From: Luteimonas mephitis DSM 12574
GTDB taxonomy: Bacteria; Pseudomonadota; Gammaproteobacteria; Xanthomonadales; Xanthomonadaceae
Reading direction: 5' to 3'
Length of the DNA stretch: 64,000 nucleotides
NCBI RefSeq assembly: GCF_000422305.1
Contig: NZ_KE383816.1
Coordinates: 546,566-610,565, forward strand
Shown here piece after piece: positions 9,203 through 16,866 of this stretch. The position numbers were made by a program, and so were the translations under genes. The notes beneath the pieces are model-generated. The model saw only the letters and a list, made by a program, of their open reading frames with translations. It did not search any database and was not told the origin of the DNA. How positions within the stretch are numbered: position 1 is the stretch's first letter; each line of letters begins with the position of its first letter.

Positions 9203-11239
9203 TCAGTTGGCGGGCGGCGCCGGGTCCGGCGCAGGCGCGGTGGCGTCGCCGGCGATCGCGGGCTTCTCGCTTTCGGCCGGGGCGGCCGCGGCTGCGTCGC
9301 CGGCATCGGCTGGCTTCGCAGGCGCCGCCTTGGGCTTCGCGCCGTCGATCATCTCCTGCACCGAGCCGGTGGTGATCGGGTGGTAGCCCGGCTTGGCCTT
9401 GGCGAACACCGCCTTGGCCAGCGCAAGGCCGTCTTCGGTCTGCACCAGCGCCTTGTAGGTCGGCATGATCAGCTTGCGCCGGCCGATCTTCTCCAGGAAC
9501 GCGGCGATCGCGTCGTTGGCCTGGGTGTAGCCGCTGCGCACCGCCAGCGGATACCAGCGCTGCGCGATCTCGCCGTTGGGCGTGCCGGTGAAGTGGTAGG
9601 CGCCGTCGAGCTGGGCCAGCTGCTCGACGCCCAGCGTTTCGGGCATGGCCTCGATGAAGTGCACCCATTCCTGCGTGCTCCACGCGCCGGTAATCACCGG
9701 CGGCGGCAGTTCGCCGCTGCCCAGCCACGCCAGCCGCGCCGAATCGACCACGCCGAACTTGCGCGCCAGCACCTTGGGTGCGGTGGCCGGCACGCCCGGC
9801 TGGTACAGCCATTCGTCGAACTCTTCCTGGCTCACCTTGCCCGGGTACTTGCGCAGCAGGTTGGCCTCGGCGTAATCGGCGAACTGCTCGCTGGAGATCG
9901 ACTGGAACGCGAAGTGGTCAAAGTAGCCGCGCAGGAACGCGTCGAAGTCGGCGCGCCCGAAGCGCTGCTCGAGGAACTGCAGGAACCACGCGCCCTTGGT
10001 GTAGACCGTCGCGCCCGAGCTGTTGTCCGGATCCTTGAGGTCGCCCGGCTTCTCGGCCAGCACCTGCAGCTTCGGATCGACGGTCTTGAACTCCTCGGCC
10101 AGCTCGTTGCGCGCGATCACGCTCTCCATGTCGGCCTGGTCCTTGCCGTACAGGGCCTCGATGATGCGGTTCTCGACGTAGCTGGTGACGCCTTCGTTGA
10201 GCCACGCATCCTTGGCGCTGGAGAAGGTCACGAGATTGCCAGACCAGCTGTGCGCGAGTTCATGCGCCACCAGCGACACCAGCGACTTGTCGCCCACGAT
10301 CACCGTCGGCGTGGCGAACGTCAGGCGCGGGTTTTCCATGCCGCCGTACGGGAACGACGGCGGCAGCACGAGGATGTCGTAGCGGCCCCAGCGGTACGGG
10401 CCGTACAGCGCCTCGGCCGTCTCGATCATCTTCTCGGTGTCGGCGAACTCGGCCTGCGCCTTGTCGACCATGGCCGGCTCGGCCCACACGCCGGAGCGCT
10501 CGGAGATCGGCTTGAACACCAGGTCGCCGGCGGCGATCGCCATCAGGTAGGACGGGATCTTCTGCGGCATCTTGAACGTGTAGTCGCCGTCGCGCGCGGC
10601 CTTGGGGTCGTTGTCGGCGCTCATCAGCACCATCACGTCCGGGCGCGATGTGACATGCGCGCTGTAGGTGTAGCGCACGCTGGGCGTGTCCTGCAGCGGC
10701 ACCCAGCTGCGCGCGTGGATCTGCTGCGACTGGCTGAACATGAAGGGCAGCTGCTTGCCCTCGGTCATCGCCGGCTCCAGCCACTGCAGGCCCGACGCCT
10801 CGGGCGAGGTGGCGTAGGTCACGCGGATGTGCGCGTTGCGCTCCGGCGCCTCGATCGTGAACTTGCTGCCGAAGATCGCGTCGCGCTCGGCCAGGCCGTA
10901 CTGCAGCGGCTGCCACTGGCCGTCCTTGCTTTCGCCCTCGACCTTGTCGATCGACAGGTCGCGGGTATCGAGGACCAGCTGCCTGGCGTCCTTGTCCTTC
11001 CAGTCGAGCGTGTAGGTCGCGGTGCCGGAAATGGTCCTGGCGTCGAAATCGATCTTCAGGTCCAGCGCCAGGTCGTCGATGGCGACCTTGCCGGGCTCTG
11101 CGTAGGAGTGCTCGTCGACGCTGGCCGGAGCGGCCGCGGCGGGTTTCGCGGTGGGCGTGGAAGTCGCGGTATCGGCCGCGTCGCGTTGGCAGCCGGCCAG
11201 GGCAACGGCAAAACCGAGGGAAATCAACAGGGCGCGCAT
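9203..11239 (-). CDS. M1-family metallo-aminopeptidase, lipoprotein
   Basis: Zinc aminopeptidase of about 678 residues, probably anchored to the envelope: the N-terminus MRALLISLGFAVALAGCQ carries a lipobox. The substrate-binding GGMENP motif and the zinc site HELAH (about 324-328), with the third ligand in WLNEG, are intact. The C-terminal third has an alanine/lysine-rich tail. The start at 11239 is chosen because it begins a proper signal peptide; the upstream frame is arginine-rich junk. It heads a three-gene operon. It likely trims peptides outside the cytoplasm. Confidence 0.93.
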   Translation of the reverse strand: MRALLISLGFAVALAGCQRDAADTATSTPTAKPAAAAPASVDEHSYAEPGKVAIDDLALDLKIDFDARTISGTATYTLDWKDKDARQLVLDTRDLSIDKVEGESKDGQWQPLQYGLAERDAIFGSKFTIEAPERNAHIRVTYATSPEASGLQWLEPAMTEGKQLPFMFSQSQQIHARSWVPLQDTPSVRYTYSAHVTSRPDVMVLMSADNDPKAARDGDYTFKMPQKIPSYLMAIAAGDLVFKPISERSGVWAEPAMVDKAQAEFADTEKMIETAEALYGPYRWGRYDILVLPPSFPYGGMENPRLTFATPTVIVGDKSLVSLVAHELAHSWSGNLVTFSSAKDAWLNEGVTSYVENRIIEALYGKDQADMESVIARNELAEEFKTVDPKLQVLAEKPGDLKDPDNSSGATVYTKGAWFLQFLEQRFGRADFDAFLRGYFDHFAFQSISSEQFADYAEANLLRKYPGKVSQEEFDEWLYQPGVPATAPKVLARKFGVVDSARLAWLGSGELPPPVITGAWSTQEWVHFIEAMPETLGVEQLAQLDGAYHFTGTPNGEIAQRWYPLAVRSGYTQANDAIAAFLEKIGRRKLIMPTYKALVQTEDGLALAKAVFAKAKPGYHPITTGSVQEMIDGAKPKAAPAKPADAGDAAAAAPAESEKPAIAGDATAPAPDPAPPAN

Positions 11240-11432
11240 TGGGATCCGGGGGAAGCGGGCAGGGTCGCCAAGTCTAGCGCCCCGCTTGCGCGTGCCCAAA
11301 TCATGGCCGCAGGTCGGGGCTACGCGCCCGACGCGCGCGGTGGTCGGAAATGCGAGGGTGTTGCCGGCGCGTCGGCACGTCGGGGGCGTAGCGCGGCGAT
11401 GGCCGCTCCCGCGGATCCGGGCAGTGCGGGCG

Positions 11433-12194
11433 TCAGACCTTGTAGCCGGTGTGGATCGCGACGATCCCGCCGGACAGGTTCCTGTAGTCGCAGCGCTCAA
11501 ACCCGGCCGCTTCCATCATCGCCTTCAGCTCGTCCTGCGGCGGGTGCTTGCGGATCGACTCGGCCAGATACTGGTAGCTGTCGGCATCGTGCGCGAACAG
11601 CCTGCCCAGCCGCGGCAGCACCTTGAACGAATGGAAGTCGTACAGCGGCTTGAACCAGTCCGCCTTCACTTCCGAGAATTCCAGCACCCGCGCCTGCCCG
11701 CCCACCTTCAGCACCCGCAGCATCTCGGCCAGCGCCGCGTCCTTGTCGGTGACGTTGCGCAGGCCGAAGGCGATGGTGACCAGGTCGAAGCTGGCGTCCG
11801 GGAACGGCAGCGCCTGCGCGTTGCACTGCACGTACTCGAAGCCGCGCACATTGCCGCGATCGGTCATGCGGTCGCGGCCGACGCGCAGCATGTCGCCGTT
11901 GATGTCGCCGAGCACCAGCTCGCCCTCGGGACCGACGCGGTCCTTGAGCAGCGCGGCGATGTCGCCGGTGCCGCCGGCCAGGTCAAGCACGCGGTCGCCC
12001 TTGCCCACCTGCGCGGTGGCGACGAAATAGCGCTTCCAGACCCGATGGATGCCGAGGCTCATCAGGTCGTTCATCAGGTCGTAGTTGCCGGCCACCGACG
12101 AGAACACCTCGCCGACCAGCTTCTGCTTCTCCGCCACCGGCACGTCGCGGAAACCGAAGTGGGTGGTGCCGGGCTTGTCCGTGGATTCGTTCAT
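11433..12194 (-). CDS. ubiE: Demethylmenaquinone/ubiquinone biosynthesis C-methyltransferase UbiE
   Basis: SAM-dependent methyltransferase that C-methylates the quinone ring in ubiquinone (and menaquinone) synthesis. The 253 residues contain the family start [20 protein letters not shown], the SAM motif [12 protein letters not shown], and the UbiE signatures near [23 protein letters not shown]. Length is normal. The gene appears to stand alone, with a promoter so close that the mRNA may have no leader (see the promoter entry at 12201). Confidence 0.96.
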   Translation of the reverse strand: MNESTDKPGTTHFGFRDVPVAEKQKLVGEVFSSVAGNYDLMNDLMSLGIHRVWKRYFVATAQVGKGDRVLDLAGGTGDIAALLKDRVGPEGELVLGDINGDMLRVGRDRMTDRGNVRGFEYVQCNAQALPFPDASFDLVTIAFGLRNVTDKDAALAEMLRVLKVGGQARVLEFSEVKADWFKPLYDFHSFKVLPRLGRLFAHDADSYQYLAESIRKHPPQDELKAMMEAAGFERCDYRNLSGGIVAIHTGYKV

Positions 12195-12200
12195 GCGGCG

Positions 12201-12206
12201 ATTATC
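12201..12206 (-). promoter_or_regulatory. Putative -10 box of ubiE (leaderless promoter)
   Basis: On the minus strand TGCGATAAT (extended -10, GATAAT hexamer) ends six bases before the ubiE ATG. With the usual 6-7 base distance from -10 to the transcription start, the message would begin at or within a base of the start codon. No Shine-Dalgarno sequence can fit. Confidence 0.55.
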
Positions 12207-12245
12207 GCACCCGCAGGCGCGGTGCTTGCCCGGCACATCGGCAAT

Positions 12246-13823
12246 TCAACGTACCGCTTGCCCGCTTTCGATGCGCCCCGGCCCGGAATCGCGCGCAGCC
12301 CGCGCGGACCGCGCCGGCTGCGGCCGTTGCGGCGCCACCGGCGCAGCCTTCCTGCGCAGCGCCGGCAGCCGGCCGCCGGTGATACGCGGCATCGGCCCCA
12401 CCGTGACCAGGAAGCCGGTGGCCGTCATCGCGTCCACCCGGAACCAGCGCGAGTGGTCGGGCGACAGCCAGCTTTCGCCCGGCTTGAACATCGAGCCCTC
12501 GTTGTTGGACACGTCCGCCGGCGGCACGTCCGCATCCACGCTGTAGGCGGTGCCGTAGTTTTCCATCCTGTGGACGATCACCGCGTCGCCGGCCAGCGCC
12601 GACTCGTAGGTGCCGGTGCGCTGGCGTGCTTCGAGCGTGTAGACCACCGTCGCGTAGGGGTCGGGCCGCGCCGACATCGCGATCACGATCATCTGCGGGT
12701 TGGTCGCGTTCTTCAGGCCGGCGAAGTCCAGCGCCACCTGGGTGGGGGCGAGGTCGCCGGCCGGGATGACGCGCTTGCGCGCCGCGTCCACCCAGCCCAG
12801 GCGTTCGCGCTGCAGCATGTTGATGTGCTTGGGCAGCGCGCCGAAGGTGACGTTGTGCATGGCGTTGCTCCAGGCATCGCTCATCACGTCCCAGGGATTG
12901 TCGTAGGTGTCGTCGTCGCCGTCGGAGTTGTCCGAATGCGGCAGGCCGTAGCCGTGCCCCATTTCGTGCGCGAGCGGCGCCAGGTTGCCGAACGACCACG
13001 GCGGGTTCCAGGTCGTGCTGAGGCAGCGGCGCGCGCCGTCGAGCGTGGCGCAGGCACCGCCGCCCCAGGCGTAGCCGTCGAGATCGCCGTTGAACATCAT
13101 GTTGATGCCCTGCACGCCCGCGAAGTCGACCGTAGGGTCGGCCGCCGCGCCGCAGTCGGTGAACAGCTTGTCGAGGTCGGCCTTTTCCTCGCCGTCGACC
13201 ATCGTCACGTAGGCGTCGCGCGGCGACGGCAGCGTGAACCAGCCGTACGCCTGGCTGCCGGCCAGGTCGATCTTGCCGTACGACACTTCAATCCAGTAAT
13301 GCCCGAGCTGGCCGGGCATGTAGCCGTACTGCGAGGTGAAGAAGCTCGTGGGCTTCTGCTCGGTGGCGATGTCGCTGAACTTGCAGGCCAGCGTCACCCA
13401 GCGGGTGGTGCCCGACACCGCCGCCTCCGCAACCACGCGGCCGGCGGCATCGAGTGCCGGCGCCCGCTGCCACGAACGCTCGGCCGGGACGATCACCTCC
13501 ACCACCCTCCGCTGCAGCACGCCGCGGCCTTGCGTGGCGAACGCCACCGCCACGCGCCGGTTGGACAGCGCATACAGGTCGCCCGCCGCGCGCCGCGCCT
13601 GCGCGGGGTCGAGCGCGATGCGCGCGCCGTCGTCGGTGACGAGGGTCGCAAGCAGCCGCGTCGGCAGGCGCTGCTCGACGGGCGCGGGCATCGGGTCGCC
13701 CCACTGCAGTTCCAGCCGGCCCTGCACGACCTGCGCGCTCGCCGCGCCGCAGCCCAGCAGCAACAGGCCCGCGAGCCATGTGCGCGCGAATGGGCGGATG
13801 CCGCCCCGGCTTGATCCGGACAT
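12246..13823 (-). CDS. Secreted M6-like zinc metalloprotease domain protein
   Basis: A 525-residue protein with a signal peptide (WLAGLLLLGCGAASA). The zinc-protease motif HEMGHGYGLPH lies at about residues 285-295, followed by an Asp-rich segment and a Met-turn-like WDVMSD. It resembles the M6 (immune inhibitor A) type of peptidase rather than thermolysin. The C-terminal 60 residues are Pro/Arg/Ala-rich. The start at 13823 gives the signal peptide; the longer upstream frame does not look secreted. It is probably an exported degradative enzyme. It is transcribed divergently from the cytosine deaminase gene. Confidence 0.83.
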   Translation of the reverse strand: MSGSSRGGIRPFARTWLAGLLLLGCGAASAQVVQGRLELQWGDPMPAPVEQRLPTRLLATLVTDDGARIALDPAQARRAAGDLYALSNRRVAVAFATQGRGVLQRRVVEVIVPAERSWQRAPALDAAGRVVAEAAVSGTTRWVTLACKFSDIATEQKPTSFFTSQYGYMPGQLGHYWIEVSYGKIDLAGSQAYGWFTLPSPRDAYVTMVDGEEKADLDKLFTDCGAAADPTVDFAGVQGINMMFNGDLDGYAWGGGACATLDGARRCLSTTWNPPWSFGNLAPLAHEMGHGYGLPHSDNSDGDDDTYDNPWDVMSDAWSNAMHNVTFGALPKHINMLQRERLGWVDAARKRVIPAGDLAPTQVALDFAGLKNATNPQMIVIAMSARPDPYATVVYTLEARQRTGTYESALAGDAVIVHRMENYGTAYSVDADVPPADVSNNEGSMFKPGESWLSPDHSRWFRVDAMTATGFLVTVGPMPRITGGRLPALRRKAAPVAPQRPQPARSARAARDSGPGRIESGQAVR

Positions 13824-13973
13824 GTGGACCCCCTTCCCGTCGATGTCCCGGCTGGCGCCCCCCGCCAGCCCGCACCTTCGCACTATCCATGCGCGGGCCC
13901 GTTTCGCAAGTCGCCACCGCACTCAAGCCCGTGGCACCATCGTGCGTCCCGACAGCGCCACGGCTCCACCCAC

Positions 13974-14429
13974 ATGATCGCCACCCCCGACTACCGCGCC
14001 CTGCTCGACACCGCCATCGAAGAGGCCCGCACCGGCCTTGCCGAAGGCGGCATCCCGATCGGCGCCGCGCTCTACCGCGACGACGGCCGCCTGCTCGGCT
14101 GCGGCCACAACCGCCGCGTGCAGGAAGGCGACCCGTCGGTGCACGGCGAAACCGACGCCTTCCGCAAGGCCGGCCGCCAGCGCCGCTACCGCGACACGAT
14201 CATGGTCACCACCCTGGCCCCGTGCTGGTACTGCAGCGGCCTGGTGCGCCAGTTCAACATCGGCACGGTGGTCGTCGGCGAATCGGTCAACTTCGGCGGC
14301 GGCCTCGACTGGCTGCGCGAGAACGGCGTCAACGTGGTCGACCTCGCCGACGAACGCTGCATCACGATGCTGGGCGACTGGATCGCGGCCAATCCCGAGG
14401 TGTGGAACGAGGATATCGGCGAGGATTGA
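13974..14429 (+). CDS. Cytosine/nucleoside deaminase of the yeast cytosine deaminase type
   Basis: Zinc deaminase of 151 residues. The zinc site is HGE (catalytic Glu) and PCWYC. Unlike bacterial CodA (an amidohydrolase) it matches the small fungal-type cytosine deaminase fold: GIPIGAAL, GHNRRVQEGD, VVGESVNF, DDERC-like DLADERC, and the C-terminal ending WNEDIGED. The likely reaction is cytosine to uracil plus ammonia; guanine or another base cannot be excluded. The start at 13974 was chosen because the residues match from there and the upstream frame is not protein-like. A decayed copy of its 3' end is present at 15986-16073. Confidence 0.88.
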   Translation: MIATPDYRALLDTAIEEARTGLAEGGIPIGAALYRDDGRLLGCGHNRRVQEGDPSVHGETDAFRKAGRQRRYRDTIMVTTLAPCWYCSGLVRQFNIGTVVVGESVNFGGGLDWLRENGVNVVDLADERCITMLGDWIAANPEVWNEDIGED

Positions 14430-14483
14430 ACCCGCCACGGGCAGGCGCGCGCCGCGTTCGGAGCGCACGCCTGCTGTCCCCGT

Positions 14484-15029
14484 TCAAGCCCGTGGGCGAA
14501 GCGCGACCGCGGGAAAATCCACCGGCACATCGAACGCGACGTTGGTGTAGTTGGTGAAGATGTTGAGCGCGACGTGGGCAAGGATCTCCATGATCTGCCC
14601 GTCGCCGTAGCCGTTGTCGCGCAGCCGCTGCACGTCCGCATCAGTGGCCTGGCCACGCGTCTCCACCACCTTGAGCGCGAACGCCAGCGCGGCGGCCACG
14701 GCCGGATCGCCGGATTCGCCCGCCTGCGCGCGCGCCATCTCCTCGCCGCTCGCGCCGGCCTTGCGGCCCAGCGCCGTGTGCGCGGCCAGGCAGTACTCGC
14801 AGCGGTTGCGGTCGGCGATCGCCACCGCGATCTGTTCGCCCAGCTTCGGCGACAGCGTGCCACCACCGAGCGCACCGAACGCACCCCACATCATCTGCAG
14901 CGCGGCGGTCGAGTTGGCCACGGCCTTGAACATGTTGGGGGTCGTGCCGAAGGCGCCGTGGATCTGGTCGAGCACGGCCTTGCGCTCCGTGGTGGCCGCG
15001 GCGGGGTCGACGAGGGGAAGCCTGGACAT
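14484..15029 (-). CDS. AhpD-like carboxymuconolactone decarboxylase family protein
   Basis: A helical protein of 181 residues with the CxxC redox motif in CEYCLAAHTALGRKAG (about residue 100), typical of alkylhydroperoxidase AhpD-like members of the carboxymuconolactone decarboxylase family. It may reduce peroxides or act on an unknown substrate. A clear ribosome-binding site (GGAG) precedes the ATG at 15029. It is divergent from an AraC regulator across about 100 bases, an arrangement in which that regulator usually controls the gene. Confidence 0.88.
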   Translation of the reverse strand: MSRLPLVDPAAATTERKAVLDQIHGAFGTTPNMFKAVANSTAALQMMWGAFGALGGGTLSPKLGEQIAVAIADRNRCEYCLAAHTALGRKAGASGEEMARAQAGESGDPAVAAALAFALKVVETRGQATDADVQRLRDNGYGDGQIMEILAHVALNIFTNYTNVAFDVPVDFPAVALRPRA

Positions 15030-15138
15030 GGAAGTTCTCCGTTGGATGGCGCGGGATGCGCCGGGGAGGACAGTGTCTGGCGCCGGGCTATTCGATTGGA
15101 TACGATTCGGCGACGTTTCCATGCAGATCGGACAAGAC

Positions 15139-15984
15139 ATGTCGCTGGACCGCCTTGAAGGCGTGCTGCGCCGCTTCCAGGTCAATGTGGAGCTGTTCCA
15201 CACCGGCCCGCTGTGCGGCACCGAATCATTCGACGCCCTGCCCGGCCGCGGCTTCCTGCACGTACTGCGCGGCGGCGAGATGGACGCGCACCAGGCGCTG
15301 CCGGGGCATCCGCGCCGCCTGCCGCTCGCCGAACCCACGCTGCTGTTCTATCCGGGCGGCGCGCCGCACCGGTTCGCGCCGCGCGTCGACGCGGCCGCAC
15401 CGCTGCTGACCTGCGCGGCGGTCCATTTCGAAGGCGGGCCGCAGCATCCGCTGGTGGCCGGCCTGCCGCCGCTGGTCGTGCTGCCGGTGCGCGCGGTCGC
15501 CGGCCTGCAGGCGTCGCTCGACCTGCTGTTCGACGAAGCCGACCAGGTGCGTTGCGGCCATCGCCTGCTGGCCGACCGCTTGTTCGAGGTGGTGCTGATC
15601 CAGCTGCTGCGCTGGCTGTTCGACCATGCCGCGCAGGCGCGGGTCACGCCCGGGCTGATCCAGGCCCTGTCCGACCGCCGGCTCGCGCGCGCCATCGTCG
15701 CCATCCACGGCCAGCCGGGGCACGCCTGGACGCTGGACGAACTGGCCGCCGAGGCCGGCATGTCGCGCGCCGGCCTCACCACCGCCTTCCGCCGCCACAT
15801 GGCCCGCAGCGTCGGCGATTACCTCTCCGACTACCGCGTCCTCGTCGCCAAGCGCGAACTCTCGCTCGGTCGCCCGGTGGCACTGGTGGCCGACGAACTG
15901 GGCTACGCCAGCCCGGCCGCCTTCGCCCGCATGTTCAAGGCCCGCGCCGGGCAGACGCCGCGGGAGTGGGCGGCGCGGGCGTAG
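15139..15984 (+). CDS. AraC-family transcriptional regulator (cupin_6 sensor)
   Basis: Regulator of about 281 residues with an N-terminal cupin-type sensor domain (residues 1-170) and a C-terminal double helix-turn-helix (from LARAIVAIHGQPGHAWTLDE to QTPREWAARA). The second HTH carries the AraC signature near VADELGYASPAAFARMFKA. Start could be 15121 (MQIGQDM...) or 15139 (MSLDRLEG...); the latter matches the family better. It is divergent from the AhpD-like gene and presumably controls it. Confidence 0.89.
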   Translation: MSLDRLEGVLRRFQVNVELFHTGPLCGTESFDALPGRGFLHVLRGGEMDAHQALPGHPRRLPLAEPTLLFYPGGAPHRFAPRVDAAAPLLTCAAVHFEGGPQHPLVAGLPPLVVLPVRAVAGLQASLDLLFDEADQVRCGHRLLADRLFEVVLIQLLRWLFDHAAQARVTPGLIQALSDRRLARAIVAIHGQPGHAWTLDELAAEAGMSRAGLTTAFRRHMARSVGDYLSDYRVLVAKRELSLGRPVALVADELGYASPAAFARMFKARAGQTPREWAARA

Positions 15985-15985
15985 G

Positions 15986-16073
15986 GCGTAGTCGACCTCA
16001 AGGACGAATCCTGCATCACGTTGCTCGGCGACTGGATCGCGGCCAACCCCGAAAGGAGATCGGCAAGGACTGA
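15986..16073 (+). pseudogene. Decayed 3' fragment of a second cytosine deaminase copy
   Basis: Immediately after the AraC stop the sequence matches the end of the deaminase gene at 14335-14429. Over 63 aligned bases (21 codons, VVDL..ANPE) 54 are identical by my count. A deletion of about 10 bases then shifts the frame, but the ending ..IGKD plus stop is still recognisable. It is a remnant of a diverged copy, not an identical recent duplicate. Confidence 0.88.
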
Positions 16074-16321
16074 AGGCCGGCACGACCATGAGGAAGCACA
16101 GCGCCCTGGCTCGCCATCCCTGCCGAGCCTGCTCGTCATCCCCGCGAAGGCGGGGATGGGCATCCGGTCAGTGGCCATCAAAGCCCGTGGATAACCAGAC
16201 GTTCGTCCATTGAAAGCCCCGGATTCGCGGGAGTGACAACACAAATTCCCCTCACCAGGCGCGTGGTGGTGTCCATCCGACTTGGGCTGTCCGAGCGCCC
16301 ACCGGTCGGCGACCTGCTCTC
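16074..16321. repeat. Intergenic stretch with a GTCATCCCCGCGAAGGCGGGG-type repeat remnant
   Basis: No gene seen. Near 16135-16160 the sequence reads GTCATCCCCGCGAAGGCGGG, and near 16216-16237 a degenerate inverted partner ends in GCGGGAGTGAC. This is the widespread xanthomonad palindromic repeat; related pieces occur at about 49876-49906 and 53866-53908. Confidence 0.6.
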
Positions 16322-16708
16322 TCAGCGCTTCGTGATCCCCGCCAGCGCCGTGATCAATTCCCGCACCAGCTTGCGGTGGCGGTCTTCCAGCGCCAGGAAC
16401 GCATCGACCGCGTGCCGGTCGACCGCGCTGGCCTCCCAGGCCCCCTTGGGTTCGCGCACCTTGCGCCCGCCGGGGTCTTCCCCGTAAAGCCAATCCAGCG
16501 GGACGCGCAGCAGCGTCGCCAAGGCCCGGATGTTCTCCGGCCGCGGGATTGACTGCCCCTTGATCCAGCGGTGGGCGGCGGCCGTGGTCACGGCGGTGCC
16601 GCCGTACTGCGGCACCAGCCGCGCCAGTTCGGCCGCGCTCTCCGGCAACTTCGCCTTCTGCAACGCCTCGCGCAATCGCGCGCCAAACCCAGCCTGCTCG
16701 CTCTTCAT
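16322..16708 (-). CDS. Helix-turn-helix transcriptional regulator beside a type III R-M system
   Basis: A 128-residue protein. An N-terminal XRE/CI-like helix-turn-helix (about residues 8-75) includes SAAELARLVPQYGG, TTAAAHRWIKGQSIPRPENI and LATLLRVPLDWLYGE. A second helical part (LALEDRHRKLVRELITALAG) may dimerise. It is divergent from mod across an AT-rich stretch bearing two matched palindromes, so it probably represses itself and perhaps mod. It could act like an R-M controller protein. It could also be a prophage-type repressor, but no phage genes are nearby. Confidence 0.8.
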   Translation of the reverse strand: MKSEQAGFGARLREALQKAKLPESAAELARLVPQYGGTAVTTAAAHRWIKGQSIPRPENIRALATLLRVPLDWLYGEDPGGRKVREPKGAWEASAVDRHAVDAFLALEDRHRKLVRELITALAGITKR

Positions 16709-16737
16709 GCCGCGAACGTAGGCGGCCCGGCGGCCGC

Positions 16738-16785
16738 ATCAATCAATTATTGATTTATGATCTGATCAATTGTTGATTGATAACG
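16738..16785. promoter_or_regulatory. AT-rich operator-like region with two palindromes upstream of the R-M cassette
   Basis: ATCAATTATTGAT at 16742-16754 is a perfect odd-centred palindrome, and ATCAATTGTTGAT at 16765-16777 is the same with one mismatch. Their centres are 23 bases apart, about two helical turns. The stretch is very AT-rich in an otherwise GC-rich region and lies between the divergent regulator and mod genes. It is likely the regulator's binding site and contains the promoters. Confidence 0.7.
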
Positions 16786-16866
16786 CTTGGCCCCGTGCTC
16801 GCAACCCTGCTCAAAAAACTGCCGGAGTGCGTCGCCCAAGGCCATCGGCAGGCAGGGCCGCGCTAG

